From Rhizomonospora bruguierae (GTDB lineage: Bacteria > Actinomycetota > Actinomycetes > Mycobacteriales > Micromonosporaceae): a stretch of 64,000 nucleotides of DNA. Under the pieces are notes generated by a model that was not told the DNA's origin, ran no database searches, and was given only the letters and a program-made list of their open reading frames with translations. Positions 9,035 to 18,294 of the stretch are shown piece by piece (the stretch's first letter is position 1; every line of letters starts with the position of its first letter). Location: the NCBI RefSeq assembly GCF_018397995.1, contig NZ_BBQH01000015.1, forward strand, positions 121,961 through 185,960, given 5' to 3'. The position numbers and the translations under genes are program-made.

Positions 9035-10150
9035 ATGCCGGCCCGTACCGCGCTGCCCGTCCGACCCCGGCTGCCGCTCGTCGTCACGAGCGACCCCGAT
9101 CTGCTCGACGACCTGCTGCGGTTGGCCGCAGCCGGCGGCGCCGAGGTCGACGTGGCCGCCGATCCAGTGGCGGCGCGGGCCCGGTACGCGACCGCGCCGC
9201 TGGTCCTGGTCGGGGCGGACCAGGGGCGGGCATGCCTGCGGGCGCGGCTGCCCCGCCGGTCGCATGTGGTGCTGGTCGGCAGCGGCACCCAGGACCGCGA
9301 GCTGTGGGAGCTGGCGGAACTGGTCGGCGCGGGGCACGTGGCGCTGCTGCCGACGGCCGAGCCGTGGCTGGTGGAGCGCCTCGGTCAGCCACCGACGCAG
9401 ACGGCCGAGGACGCCCGCACCATCGCCGTGATCGGGGGTCGGGGCGGCGCCGGGGCCACGGTGCTGGCCGCCGGGCTGGCTGTCACCGGGGTGCAGGCGG
9501 GGCTGCGCACGCTGCTGGTCGATGCGGACCCCTACGGCGGCGGGATCGACCTGGTGCTCGGCTGGGAACTCATGGACGGGCTGCGCTGGCCGGCGCTGAC
9601 CGAGCCCGGCTGCCCGGTGGAGGCACCAGCGCTGGTCGAGGCCCTGCCGAAGCGTGGCGACCTGGTGGTGCTCTCGTGGGACCGGGAGGACCGGGACGCC
9701 CACGTCTCGTTGGACACCCCGCCAGAGGCGATGGCCGCGGCGATGGACGCCGGCCGGCGCGGGCGCGACCTCGTGGTCATCGATCTGCCGCGCCGTCTCG
9801 ACGACGCCGCCGCGCTGGCGCTTCAGGCCGCCGATCGGGCCCTCATCCTGGTACCGGCGGAGTTGCGCGCCACGGCGGCGGCCACCCGCATCGCCGCGAT
9901 CGCCGTACGGCACTGCGAGCAGTTGGCGGTGGTGGTCCGGGGGCCGTCGCCGGGGCGGCTCACCGCCCGGGATGTCGCCCGGTCGCTGGGGCTGCCGCTG
10001 GTTGGCGTGCTGCGCCCGGAGGCGGGCCTGCCGCGGGCGCTGGAGCGCGGGGAGGCGCCCACGGCGTCCGGTCGCGGGCCGCTGGCCATGCTGTGCAAGC
10101 GGCTCGTCGCCGACCTGTGCGAGGGGCGCGAAGCGACGGTGCTGCCATGA
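9035..10150 (+). CDS. ssd: Ssd/CpaE-like septum-site and pilus ATPase family protein
   Basis: 371 residues. N-terminal receiver-like region, then a MinD/ParA-type ATPase domain from residue 130. The deviant Walker A is GGRGGAGAT (134-142), lacking the lysine usually found before the final Thr, so ATP hydrolysis may be weak, as described for actinobacterial Ssd/TadZ proteins. DADPYGGGIDLVLG and VVIDLPRRLDD are switch-like segments. AGGAGG at 9024-9029 fixes the ATG start at 9035. First gene of the tad operon; overlaps tadA by ATGA. It likely positions the pilus machine or influences septation. Confidence 0.88.
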   Translation: MPARTALPVRPRLPLVVTSDPDLLDDLLRLAAAGGAEVDVAADPVAARARYATAPLVLVGADQGRACLRARLPRRSHVVLVGSGTQDRELWELAELVGAGHVALLPTAEPWLVERLGQPPTQTAEDARTIAVIGGRGGAGATVLAAGLAVTGVQAGLRTLLVDADPYGGGIDLVLGWELMDGLRWPALTEPGCPVEAPALVEALPKRGDLVVLSWDREDRDAHVSLDTPPEAMAAAMDAGRRGRDLVVIDLPRRLDDAAALALQAADRALILVPAELRATAAATRIAAIAVRHCEQLAVVVRGPSPGRLTARDVARSLGLPLVGVLRPEAGLPRALERGEAPTASGRGPLAMLCKRLVADLCEGREATVLP

Positions 10151-11349
10151 GCGCCACGACGGAGCAGTTGGTCGGGCGGGTACGGCGCCGGTTCACGGTG
10201 GAGGGCACGGCAGCGACGGGTGCCGCCGTGGTGTCGGCGGTCCGGGCCGAGCCGTCCAGCGCAGCGCTGGCCGACACCGCCGTCCTGCGGCTCGCGGACC
10301 GGGTCCGGCACGACCTGATCGGCGCCGGTCCGCTCGCACCCCTGCTGGCGGACCCGGCTGTCACGGACGTGCTGGTGAACGGGGCGCAGGTCTGGGTCGA
10401 CCGGGGCCGTGGCCTGGAGCGCGTGCCGCTGGCCGTGGGCACCGCCGAGGACGTACGCCGGTTGGCGCAGCGCATGGTCGCGGCGGCCGGCCGCCGCCTG
10501 GACGACGGGGCACCGTGCGCCGACGCCAGGCTGCCCGACGGGACCCGGCTCAACGCTATCCTGCCGCCGATCGGAACCACCGGGCCGTACCTGTCGCTGC
10601 GGGTCTTCCGCGGCGAGCCGGTCACCCTGGCGGACCTGGTGCGCTGGGCGGCCTTCCCGCCGCCGGTCGCCGACGTGCTCGCCGCGATCGTGGCCGCGCG
10701 CCTGGCCTACCTGGTCACGGGTGGCACCGGCTCGGGCAAGACCACCCTGCTCGGCACGCTGCTGGGGCTGGTGCCGCACACCGAGCGGATCGTGCTCGTC
10801 GAGGACTCGGCGGAGCTCCGCCCGGCGCACCCGCACGTGGTGGGGTTGCAGACCCGTACGTCCAACGTGGAGGGCGTCGGTACGGTCGGCCTGCACGACC
10901 TGGTCCGGCAGGCGCTGCGCATGCGCCCGGACCGGCTGATCCTCGGCGAGTGCCGGGGCGCCGAGGTGGTGGAGCTGCTGGCCGCGCTGAACACGGGCCA
11001 CGAGGGCGGCGCCGGCACCCTGCACGCCAACACCCCGGCCGACGTGCCGACCCGGCTGGAGGCGCTCGGACTGACCGGCGGCCTGCCCCGGCACGCGCTG
11101 CACGCCCAGATCGCGGCGGCCATCCAGGTGGTGCTGCACCTGCGCCGCAGCCGCCGAGGCGAGCGCACCCTGGACAGCATCTGCCTGCTGGCGCCGGAGG
11201 GCCCGGAACGCCTGGTCACGGCGGTACCGGCGTGGAGCCGGGCCCGGGGCATCGGCCCGGCGGCCGGGCGGTTGGCTCGGCTGCTGAACGAACGCGAGGT
11301 CTGCGTCCCGCCGCTGCTCGCCGACGCGCTGGGCCAGGGATCGCGATGA
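10147..11349 (+). CDS. tadA: TadA/CpaF-type secretion ATPase
   Basis: 400 residues, a hexameric type II/IV-like ATPase that powers Flp pilus assembly at the membrane. Walker A GGTGSGKTT at 192-200, Asp/Glu boxes (IVLVEDSAEL), a His box (NTGHEGGAGTLHAN) and RxD-type RMRPDRLILGECR are all visible. Starts at ATG 10147, overlapping the ssd stop. Followed immediately by the two membrane scaffold genes. Confidence 0.95.
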   Translation: MSATTEQLVGRVRRRFTVEGTAATGAAVVSAVRAEPSSAALADTAVLRLADRVRHDLIGAGPLAPLLADPAVTDVLVNGAQVWVDRGRGLERVPLAVGTAEDVRRLAQRMVAAAGRRLDDGAPCADARLPDGTRLNAILPPIGTTGPYLSLRVFRGEPVTLADLVRWAAFPPPVADVLAAIVAARLAYLVTGGTGSGKTTLLGTLLGLVPHTERIVLVEDSAELRPAHPHVVGLQTRTSNVEGVGTVGLHDLVRQALRMRPDRLILGECRGAEVVELLAALNTGHEGGAGTLHANTPADVPTRLEALGLTGGLPRHALHAQIAAAIQVVLHLRRSRRGERTLDSICLLAPEGPERLVTAVPAWSRARGIGPAAGRLARLLNEREVCVPPLLADALGQGSR

Positions 11350-11987
11350 CACCGGCGATCAGCTGGGTGCGGTCGCTGCCCATGCGGGTGGTCGTCACGC
11401 GAATGCCCCTGCTGCACCTGGGCGCCGCCGCATGCGCGGGCCTGCTTGCCGGGCCGGTGGCCGGCGTGGCGACCGGGGTGTACGCGACGGTGGCGGCGCG
11501 AACCATCCGGCGCTGGCGCGCGGACCGGGCGGCGGCGATCGCGCGCACCGAAGCCCTGGACGCCCTCGGCGCCCTCGCCGCGGACCTGCGCGCCGGGCTG
11601 CCCGCGCCGCTCGCGTTCGACCGGCCACGCGCACTCGCCCCGCTGGTGGCCGTGCCGCGGCTGCACCGCCTGGTCAGCGCGCTCCGCCGCCTGGCGGAGG
11701 AGACCGGTGCGCCGCTCGCCGACCTGATGGAACGGCTGGAGGCGGACTGGCGGGCCGGTGACCGGTCGCGGGCGGCCGCCGCCGCCGAGGCCGCCGGCGC
11801 GCGGGCCACCGGCTGGCTGCTCGCGGGCCTGCCCGCGGCCGGCATGGCACTCGGGTACGCGATGGGAGCGGATCCGCTGCACGTCCTGCTGCACACGCCC
11901 ATCGGGGCGGCGTGTGCGGGCGGCGCCATGGCCCTCCAGGTCACCGGGCTGGCCTGGGCGGAGCGGCTGGCCCGGGAGCCGGCATGA
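11346..11987 (+). CDS. tadB: TadB-like pilus assembly membrane protein
   Basis: 213 residues from the overlapping ATG. Two hydrophobic segments at the N-terminus (residues about 22-50), a cytoplasmic T2SSF-like helical domain (LDALGALAADLRAGLPAPLA), and two hydrophobic helices at the C-terminus. Shorter than proteobacterial TadB, as usual in the actinobacterial tad locus. Forms the inner-membrane platform with TadC. Confidence 0.85.
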   Translation: MTPAISWVRSLPMRVVVTRMPLLHLGAAACAGLLAGPVAGVATGVYATVAARTIRRWRADRAAAIARTEALDALGALAADLRAGLPAPLAFDRPRALAPLVAVPRLHRLVSALRRLAEETGAPLADLMERLEADWRAGDRSRAAAAAEAAGARATGWLLAGLPAAGMALGYAMGADPLHVLLHTPIGAACAGGAMALQVTGLAWAERLAREPA

Positions 11988-12700
11988 AGCCCGCGACGCC
12001 GCCGGCGATCCTGCGCCGGCCCGACGCGCGGGCGCGCCTGCGGTCAGTGGTTCGTCCCCGGCCGATGAAACGCCCAGCGCGCCGATCCGGGAGCCCGGAA
12101 TGGCGACGGGTCTGGCTCATCCGGGTCGTGGCGGGGCTCGCCGGCATCGCCGCCGCACTCCTCATCGGAGGGTGGATCGGCGCCGCGGGCGGCGTGATCG
12201 TGGCGGGCCTCGCGAACCGGCAACTCCAGCGGCTGGAGCCGGCCGTCGCGCGGGCGGAGCGCCTTCGCGCCGAGGGCGACCTGCCACTCGCCGCCGACCT
12301 GCTGGCCGCGGCCCTGCGCTCCGGTGCGCCGACCGGTCGCGCCGTCGAGGCGGTGGCGGTCGCCCTCGATGGACCGCTCGGCGTGCGGCTCGCCCGGGTC
12401 GGTCGCGCCCTCCGGCTGGGCGCCACCGCCGACGAGGCGTGGGCGTACCTGGCCCCGGTGGCGGGCGCGGAGCGGATCATCCGGGCCGCCGTGCGCAGCA
12501 GCGACAGCGGCGCGGCCCTGGCCGGTGCCCTGTCCCGGCTCGCCGACGACCTGCGCGCCGGTCGGGGCGCCGCCGCCGAGGCGCGCGCCCGCCGCGCCGC
12601 CGTGCTCATCGTGCTGCCGCTCGGGCTGTGCTTCCTGCCCGCCTTCGTCCTCGCCGGCCTGCTGCCGGTGATCGTCGCGATCCTCGGCGACGTGCTCTGA
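11984..12700 (+). CDS. tadC: TadC-like pilus assembly membrane protein (T2SSF domain)
   Basis: 238 residues. Basic N-terminus, hydrophobic pair at about 46-75, T2SSF helical domain (ADLLAAALRSGAPTGRAVEA) and C-terminal hydrophobic helix. Overlaps tadB by ATGA. Second platform component. Confidence 0.88.
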   Translation: MKPATPPAILRRPDARARLRSVVRPRPMKRPARRSGSPEWRRVWLIRVVAGLAGIAAALLIGGWIGAAGGVIVAGLANRQLQRLEPAVARAERLRAEGDLPLAADLLAAALRSGAPTGRAVEAVAVALDGPLGVRLARVGRALRLGATADEAWAYLAPVAGAERIIRAAVRSSDSGAALAGALSRLADDLRAGRGAAAEARARRAAVLIVLPLGLCFLPAFVLAGLLPVIVAILGDVL

Positions 12701-12737
12701 CAGGTACCACCGTGACAACGACAAGGGGAGGTTCCAC

Positions 12738-12914
12738 ATGCGTCGACTGCGCACACGGCTCGCCCGCCTCGGGGACGATGCCGGGATGACGACGGTAGAG
12801 TACGCCGTCTGCCTGCTTGCGGCGGCCGCGTTCGCCGGGCTGCTCTTCAAAGTCCTGTCCTCCAGCACCGTGCAGGCGGCACTCACCGCGATCGTCCAGC
12901 GGGCATTGAAGTGA
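12738..12914 (+). CDS. Flp-type major pilin (DUF4244 family)
   Basis: 58 residues, short and conserved. Sequence G-MTTVEYAV matches a class III prepilin site: cleavage after Gly17, with Glu at +5 and Tyr at +6 of the mature pilin, followed by one hydrophobic helix. The AAGGGGAGG ribosome site at 12723-12731 lies six bases before ATG 12738. The 37-bp gap and strong ribosome site fit higher expression than the upstream machine genes. Confidence 0.9.
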   Translation: MRRLRTRLARLGDDAGMTTVEYAVCLLAAAAFAGLLFKVLSSSTVQAALTAIVQRALK

Positions 12915-13279
12915 GCAGGCGCCGGCTCCGGGACGACCGCGGCTCGGCGACCGTGGAACTGGCCATGGGGCTTCCCGCGCTCGTTCTCCTGCTGTTCGCG
13001 GGCCTGACCGCCGTGAGCGCGGTCACCACCCAGCTGCGCTGCGTCGACGCGGCCCGGGAGGCGGCCTTGGCCGTGTCCCGGGGCGAAACCGCGCAGGAGG
13101 CGGTCGGCGGGGACTCCGCACCGGAGGGCGCCCACGTGTCGGTGACGGTGTCGGGCGGCCAAGCGGTGGCGATCGTGCGGGCACCCATCCGCCCGCTCGG
13201 GGCGCGCCTGCCCGAGTTGACGGTGGCCGTGACCGCGGTGGCGGCGGTCGAGCCCGGCGTACCGGAGCCGGCACCATGA
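12911..13279 (+). CDS. tadE: TadE-like minor pilin
   Basis: 122 residues from GTG 12911 (GTGA overlap). DRGSATVELAMGLPALVLL is the TadE signature: prepilin-like cleavage after Gly, Glu at +5, then a membrane helix. The rest is a small extracytoplasmic domain. Probably a pseudopilin at the pilus tip or base. Confidence 0.9.
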   Translation: MSRRRLRDDRGSATVELAMGLPALVLLLFAGLTAVSAVTTQLRCVDAAREAALAVSRGETAQEAVGGDSAPEGAHVSVTVSGGQAVAIVRAPIRPLGARLPELTVAVTAVAAVEPGVPEPAP

Positions 13280-13566
13280 CCGGGAAACCGGCCACACCCT
13301 GGGAGGAGGCGGCCGGCGGCACCCCCGCCGGCCGCCTCCGGGAGCGCCTCCGGGAGCGCCTCCGGGAGCGCCTCCGGGAGCGCCTCCGGGAGCGCCTCCG
13401 GGAGCGCCTCCGGGAGCGCCTCCGGGAGCGCCTCCGGGAGCGCCTCCGGGAGCGGCGAGCGCCGGCCCACCTCCGCTCCCAGACGCGCCCGGCCCGCCAC
13501 AGCATTCGAGGGCGGCCCTCGGCCCGCCGTCGCCTGCGGCGCAACCATCCGCGGCGCCGGCGTTGA
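13276..13566 (+). CDS. small Arg-rich ORF built on a 12-bp tandem repeat
   Basis: 96 codons from ATG 13276 (ATGA overlap with tadE) to TGA 13566 (TTGA overlap with the next gene). Most of it is RERL repeats from ten perfect copies of a 12-mer. The start-stop coupling at both ends argues that ribosomes pass through here, but the sequence is not like any folded protein. It may be an expanded spacer or the displaced 5' end of the following gene. Confidence 0.35.
   Translation: MTGKPATPWEEAAGGTPAGRLRERLRERLRERLRERLRERLRERLRERLRERLRERLRERRAPAHLRSQTRPARHSIRGRPSARRRLRRNHPRRRR
13333..13452. repeat. perfect 12-bp tandem repeat, ten copies
   Basis: CGCCTCCGGGAG repeated ten times without mismatch. 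Twelve bases keep every frame open: RERL on the plus strand, and Leu-Pro-Glu-Ala or Gly-Gly-Ala-Pro patterns on the other frames. Confidence 0.97.
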
Positions 13567-14054
13567 CAACGCCAGGCACAGTTCCGAACGCATCGGCCCG
13601 GCATCAGGACGCGTCGGGCGCGCATCTCAACGCTCCGGGCCGACATCACGGGGTGCCGACATCGGCGGCGCCGCGTGTGCCGGCGGCGGCCACCGAGCAA
13701 CCCAGACAGCCGGGCGGCGACCGTGGGTCGGCGACCCTATGGGTGCTCGCGTTCGGGCTGGTGCTCGTCGCGGCCGGCCTGGTGGGCGCCGGGCTCGGCG
13801 CAGCGGTGGTCGGTCGGCACAGGGCGCAGGTCGCCGCCGACCTGGGGGCGCTCGCCGGAGCGGCGCACGCCTACCAGGGAACGGCCGCCGCCTGTGCGCG
13901 GGCCGGCGAGATCGTGGCGGCGAACGGTGCCCGGATGACCAGGTGCGCCCTCGACGGCCTGGACATCACGGTCACCGCCGAGATCACGGTCGCGCCCGCG
14001 CCGTACGCGGCGGGAACGGCCTCGGCCACCGCCCGCGCGGGCCCGATGCGCGCC
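13563..14054 (+). CDS. TadE-like secretion-neighbourhood protein, no in-frame stop
   Basis: Starts at TTG 13563 within the previous stop, or at an internal GTG. GDRGSATLWVLAFGLVL followed by a hydrophobic helix is the mark of the second TadE-like protein of the actinobacterial tad locus; AADLGALAGAAHAYQG is also family-like. Family similarity fades near 14050. The frame has no stop until 17183, because beyond 14054 it runs in exact antisense register with the helicase gene. The given end is therefore only the likely end of the conserved part; the real 3' end is unknown. Confidence 0.6.
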
Positions 14055-16658
14055 TCAGCCGGAGGCGACAACCGGATCGGCCGGTCGCGCCACCACCGCC
14101 GCCCCGGAAGCCGGGGCGGACCCACGATCGGCACCCGGCACCTCCGCCACGCCGGACACCTCTGCCGGCCCGGACGCACGATCGCCGCCGGGCCCCTCTG
14201 CCGCGCCGGGCCCCTCTGCCGCGCCGGCCGCACGATCGGCACCGGGCACCTCGCCCAGGCCGGGCACGCCCGTCGAGTCGGGCACGCCCGCCGGGTCGGG
14301 CACTTCTGGCGAGGTGGGCGGGGCGGCGGCGAGGGCGGAGAGGACCGCGTCCAGGACGTCGACCGCTGCCGCCTTGGCGAGGGGGTTGTTGCCGTTGCCG
14401 CACTTCGGGGACTGGACGCACGACGGGCAGCCGGCCTCGCAGCCGCACTCGGCGACCGCCGCGCGGGTCGCGCCGAGCCAGTCGGCCGCAGCGGCATACG
14501 CCCGCTCGGCGAATCCGGCGCCGCCCGGGTGCCCGTCGTAGACGAAGACGGTGGGCGCCTCGGTATCCGGGTGGTTGGCGGTGGACAGTCCGCCAATGTC
14601 CCACCGGTCGCACGTGGCGACCAGGGGCAGCAGCCCGATCGCGGCGTGCTCGGCGGCGTGCAGCGCGCCCGGTACGTCCGGCGCCTCGACCCCGCCCCGC
14701 TCCAGAGCCCGCGGCGAGATCGTGAACCACACGGCGACGGTCCGCAGGTCGCGAGCGGGCAGGTCCAGCGGACGGGTGTCGATCACCTCGCCCGAGCCCA
14801 GGCGCCGCCGCTGGTACGAGACCACCTGGCCGGTCACGTCCACATCGCCGAGGAACAACCCGACCGGCCCGGCGTCCACGTAGGAGCGCACGTTCACGAC
14901 GGACAGGGAGGTCACGTCGCGGGCGTGGGTGGTCCACTCCGGCTCCTCGGGGTGCACCAGGGCGACGGCGTCGGCCAGGTCCAGGTCGTCCACCACATAG
15001 GAGACGCCCTGATGCAGGTAGACGGCGCCCGGGTGGACCTGGAAGTGCGCCGCGCCGGCCTCCACCGTACCGAGCAGCCGCCCCGTGGCGGCCTCGACCA
15101 GCGTCACCGGGGTGCCGTCCCCACCGCGCAGGTCCACCTCCGGGCGCCCGCGGTGCGTCCAGTACCAGCCCGACGGGCGCCCGCGCAGGGCGCCCGAGGC
15201 CACCAGCGCGTCCACGGCCGGCCGGGCGCCGTCGAAGAGCGCCAGGTCGGCCGGGGTCAGCGGGGCCTCGGCGGCCGCGCAACACAGTTGCGGGCCCAGC
15301 ACGTACGGGTTGGTCGGGTCCAGCACCGTCGACTCGACGGGCCGCCCGAACAGCGCCTCCGGATGGTGCACCAGGTACGTGTCCAGCGGGTCGTCGCGCG
15401 CCACCAGCACGCACAGCGCCTCGCGACCCGCCCGCCCGGCGCGGCCCGCCTGCTGCCACAGCGACGACCGGGTACCGGGATAGCCACAGAGCAGCACAGC
15501 GTCCAGGCCGACCAGATCCACACCCAGTTCGAGCGCATTCGTCGAGGCCAACCCGAGCAGGGAGCCATCCAGCAGCCCCCGCTCCAGGGCCCGGCGCTCC
15601 TCGCGCAGGTAGCCCGATCGGTACGCGGCGACCCGGTTGCCGAGCCCCCGTACCGCCTCGTCCAGCGCCCGGCGGGCCATCGCGGCGACCACCTCCGCGC
15701 CCCGTCTCGACCGGACGAACGCCAGGGTCCGCACCCCGGCCACCACGGCGTCCGCGAGCAGGTCCGCGCTCTCCCGCAGGGCCGACCGGCGGACCGGCGC
15801 GGCATCCTCCCGGACCACGCGGTCCGAGTCGCGGTCAGGGGGAAGCAGCGGCGGCTCCCACAGCACAAACGTGGTGCCGGCGCGGGGCGAGGCATCCTCG
15901 GTCACCGCCTCCACCGGCAACCCCGTGAGCCGGCTGGCCGCGGCACCGGGGTCGCCCGCGGTCGCCGAGGCCAGCACAAACGTCGGCCTGCCGCCGGCCC
16001 GGTCGGCCAGCCGCCGCAGCCGGCGCAGCACGTGCGCCACATGCGAACCGAAAACTCCCCGGTAGCTGTGGCACTCGTCAACCACCACATAGCGCAGGCG
16101 CCTCAGGAACGTCGTCCACCGTGCGTGGCCGGGCAGGATGCCATGGTGCAGCATGTCCGGGTTGGCCAGGACAAACCGGGCGTACTGGCGGATCCACTCC
16201 CGCTCCTGGCGCGGAGTGTCGCCGTCGTAGCAGGCCGGCCGCGCCTCCGGCAGCTCCAACTCGCGCACGGCCCGGAACTGGTCGGCGGCGAGCGCCTTGG
16301 TCGGCGCCAGATACAGGACCGTGGCGCGCGGGTCGGTGAGCAGCCCGGACAGCGCCGGCAACTGATACGCGAGCGACTTGCCGGAGGCGGTACCGGTCGC
16401 GACCACCACGTGCCGTTTACTCCACGCCAGCTCCGCCGCCCGCACCTGGTGCCGCCAAGGCGCCGAGATGCCCCGCCGGCCGAAAGCGACCCGCAGCTCA
16501 GCCGGTACCCAGCCGGGCCAGGGCTCGGTGACCCCCGCCCGCGCCGGCACCCGCTCCACGTGCGTGACCGGCGACGCCTCCCCGTCGTAACGCGAGGAGA
16601 GCCGTGCCAGCAGAGCGGCCGGGTCCGCGGAAGCTGGGGCGATGGTCACGCGGAGCAC
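14055..16658 (-). CDS. DEAD/DEAH-box helicase with DUF1998 zinc domain (MrfA-like)
   Basis: 867 residues. Superfamily 2 helicase: Walker A TGTASGKS (88-95), LAPTKALAADQ, motif II DECH followed by SYRGVFGSH, motif III SAT, then a second RecA domain with motif VI-like QQAGRAGRAGR. C-terminal DUF1998 carries four cysteines in CGCEAGCPSC and the following C, typical of the MrfA repair-helicase family. The last 85 residues are Gly/Ala/Pro/Glu repeats of low complexity, overlapping in antisense the end of the tad operon. Probably acts in DNA repair. GTG 16658 is used as start; a second GTG lies three codons inside. Confidence 0.92.
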   Translation of the reverse strand: MLRVTIAPASADPAALLARLSSRYDGEASPVTHVERVPARAGVTEPWPGWVPAELRVAFGRRGISAPWRHQVRAAELAWSKRHVVVATGTASGKSLAYQLPALSGLLTDPRATVLYLAPTKALAADQFRAVRELELPEARPACYDGDTPRQEREWIRQYARFVLANPDMLHHGILPGHARWTTFLRRLRYVVVDECHSYRGVFGSHVAHVLRRLRRLADRAGGRPTFVLASATAGDPGAAASRLTGLPVEAVTEDASPRAGTTFVLWEPPLLPPDRDSDRVVREDAAPVRRSALRESADLLADAVVAGVRTLAFVRSRRGAEVVAAMARRALDEAVRGLGNRVAAYRSGYLREERRALERGLLDGSLLGLASTNALELGVDLVGLDAVLLCGYPGTRSSLWQQAGRAGRAGREALCVLVARDDPLDTYLVHHPEALFGRPVESTVLDPTNPYVLGPQLCCAAAEAPLTPADLALFDGARPAVDALVASGALRGRPSGWYWTHRGRPEVDLRGGDGTPVTLVEAATGRLLGTVEAGAAHFQVHPGAVYLHQGVSYVVDDLDLADAVALVHPEEPEWTTHARDVTSLSVVNVRSYVDAGPVGLFLGDVDVTGQVVSYQRRRLGSGEVIDTRPLDLPARDLRTVAVWFTISPRALERGGVEAPDVPGALHAAEHAAIGLLPLVATCDRWDIGGLSTANHPDTEAPTVFVYDGHPGGAGFAERAYAAAADWLGATRAAVAECGCEAGCPSCVQSPKCGNGNNPLAKAAAVDVLDAVLSALAAAPPTSPEVPDPAGVPDSTGVPGLGEVPGADRAAGAAEGPGAAEGPGGDRASGPAEVSGVAEVPGADRGSAPASGAAVVARPADPVVASG

Positions 16659-17214
16659 TCTGGCATCATCCCGGCGTGCTCGTCCACCTGTACGACTGGG
16701 CGACCACCCCGAACGCCCTCGGTGCCGTCAACATCCCCGGGCCGCGGGCGCCGCAAAGCGTCAAGCCTGACAGTGAGGACACCGCCCCCACCCCGCCGAT
16801 CTTCAGGATGCGATGTCCGGTTAGAGGTGAATCGCGGCGCTCCGGCAGCCTTGGTACATACGCGCCGACTTCTGGCCGATTTCCGGCCAGATCCACACCA
16901 AGATTCGGCATGGCGTAAGGGGCAACGTTCCTATGAGGCGGCGGGGCAGGCGGGCGCGCGCGAGGAGGGGCGCGGTGTTTTGGGGGGTGCGGCGAGTTGC
17001 ATGGGGGAGAAGTCGACGCCAGGGTTGTACGGTCACCTCACGCATCGAGCCACACCCATGTCACGCCTGCCCGCCCAGGGGTCCGTGCCGCCGTCAATGG
17101 TCGGGTTCGGTACGCCTGCGCGCGGACCGGCGCCAAGGACGCGAAGGGTGGCGAACTGCCGTTCGGGCCGGCGCGATGGTTAGATGCCCAGGGCGGGGCA
17201 AGGGAGGTAAACCG
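16659..17214. other. 556-bp intergenic region
   Basis: Frames here are open only by GC bias and lack ribosome sites. Content: an inverted repeat TCTGGCC/GGCCAGA at 16871-16891, a 25-bp element at 16880-16904 that recurs in the gap at 34883-34907, and the bldG promoter region. No RNA gene recognised. Confidence 0.5.
16880..16904 (+). repeat. dispersed intergenic element, copy 1
   Basis: 25 bp, 21 identical to the reverse complement of 34883-34907; shared core GGCCAGATC-N3-ACCAAGAT. Confidence 0.6.
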
Positions 17215-17574
17215 ATGGAACTGTCGCTGGCGACCCGCGCGGTCGCCGGGCACACGGTCCTGGAGGTCGGCGGGGAGGTCGACGTCTACACCGCCCCCCG
17301 GCTGCGGCAACTGCTGCTCGAGGTCCACGAGAGCGGGGCCCGGCACGTGGTCGTGGATCTTGGACGGGTCGACTTTCTCGACTCGACCGGGCTCGGTGTG
17401 CTGGTCGGCGCGCTCAAGCGGCTGCGGGCCGCGGGCGGCACGTTCAGGCTGGTGTGCTCGCGCGAGCCGCTGCTCAAGATCTTCCGGATCACCGCGTTGG
17501 ACCAGGTCTTCCCGTTGTACGACTCCGTCGAGTCCGCCATCGCGGCGGACCCGGACGCCGCTTCGGCGCAGTGA
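17215..17574 (+). CDS. bldG: BldG-type anti-anti-sigma factor (STAS domain)
   Basis: 119 residues, a single STAS domain. The phosphorylation motif DSTGLG has its serine at residue 57. The N-terminus ([16 protein letters not shown]) and LKIFRIT segment match what I remember of Streptomyces BldG closely, and the gene sits beside a kinase-like partner, helicase and hppA as in Streptomyces. BldG controls sigma factors of development and stress response by partner switching with anti-sigma proteins. GGGAGG precedes ATG 17215. Confidence 0.9.
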   Translation: MELSLATRAVAGHTVLEVGGEVDVYTAPRLRQLLLEVHESGARHVVVDLGRVDFLDSTGLGVLVGALKRLRAAGGTFRLVCSREPLLKIFRITALDQVFPLYDSVESAIAADPDAASAQ

Positions 17575-17587
17575 GCGCGGCGCGTTG

Positions 17588-18022
17588 ATGGCCACCGTTC
17601 GTCTGTCGTTCTCGCCCGCCCCGGTCCACGTCCGCACCGCGCGCCTGGTCGGCGTGGCGGTGGCCCGGCGTGCCGGGGTGGCCGACGAACTGCTGGACGA
17701 GGTGCGGCTGGCCATCGGCGAGGCGTGCACGCGGGCCGTCGCGCTGCACAACCAGTACGGGCTGCGCGACCCGGTCGAGGTCGAGATGCGTGACGACGAT
17801 CCGTACACGGTCCGGGTGATCGACCGGGCGCCGATCGAGGCGAGTATCGGGCTGGCGGCGCTGCCGCCGGACGAACTGGCGAACGAGTCCCTGACCGACG
17901 AGGCGTTGACCACCGGCGTGGGGTTCGCCCTGCTCGCGGGCTTCGTGGAGGACCTGCAGGTCAGGCCCGTGGAGGAGGGCGCCGGTACCGAGGTCCGGAT
18001 GATCTGGCCCACCCGCCGCTGA
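17588..18022 (+). CDS. BldG-associated anti-sigma/ATPase-like protein (HATPase_c fold)
   Basis: 144 residues, GHKL ATPase-like anti-sigma protein encoded 13 bp after bldG. The N-box is degenerate: EACTRAV where active kinases such as RsbW have Glu-x3-Asn, so Arg replaces the Mg-binding Asn. The G-rich lid (TTGVGFALLAGF) is retained. Likely the partner that binds BldG or a sigma factor; kinase activity is doubtful. Confidence 0.85.
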   Translation: MATVRLSFSPAPVHVRTARLVGVAVARRAGVADELLDEVRLAIGEACTRAVALHNQYGLRDPVEVEMRDDDPYTVRVIDRAPIEASIGLAALPPDELANESLTDEALTTGVGFALLAGFVEDLQVRPVEEGAGTEVRMIWPTRR

Positions 18023-18294
18023 GCGGGCGGCCGCAAGCGCCGGGCGGGACGATCGAGGCGGCAGGGGCGGGCGAGACGGGCGCCCGGGGGCGATCTTCGT
18101 CCGTTACGGCGGGTGAGATGCGCCGGTCGGTGTGACTGTGGACACGCCGGATCGGTAAGGTACGCGGGTTGTTAAATATTGCCCTGGCCCCGTTCGCGGG
18201 TGCGAGGGCTCCCTTTCGTAGCTCCCCGCGTGGAGACGCCATCGCCGGTTCGTCCGCCGGCGGTTGCGAAGTTGTTGGGTACAGGAGGACATAG

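Noticed and set aside
13333-13452. CRISPR array
   Set aside because: Units are contiguous 12-mers with no spacers and no cas genes nearby.
16604-16918. 104-codon plus-strand ORF in the gap before bldG
   Set aside because: No ribosome site, overlaps the helicase start and the dispersed element; coding-unlike composition.
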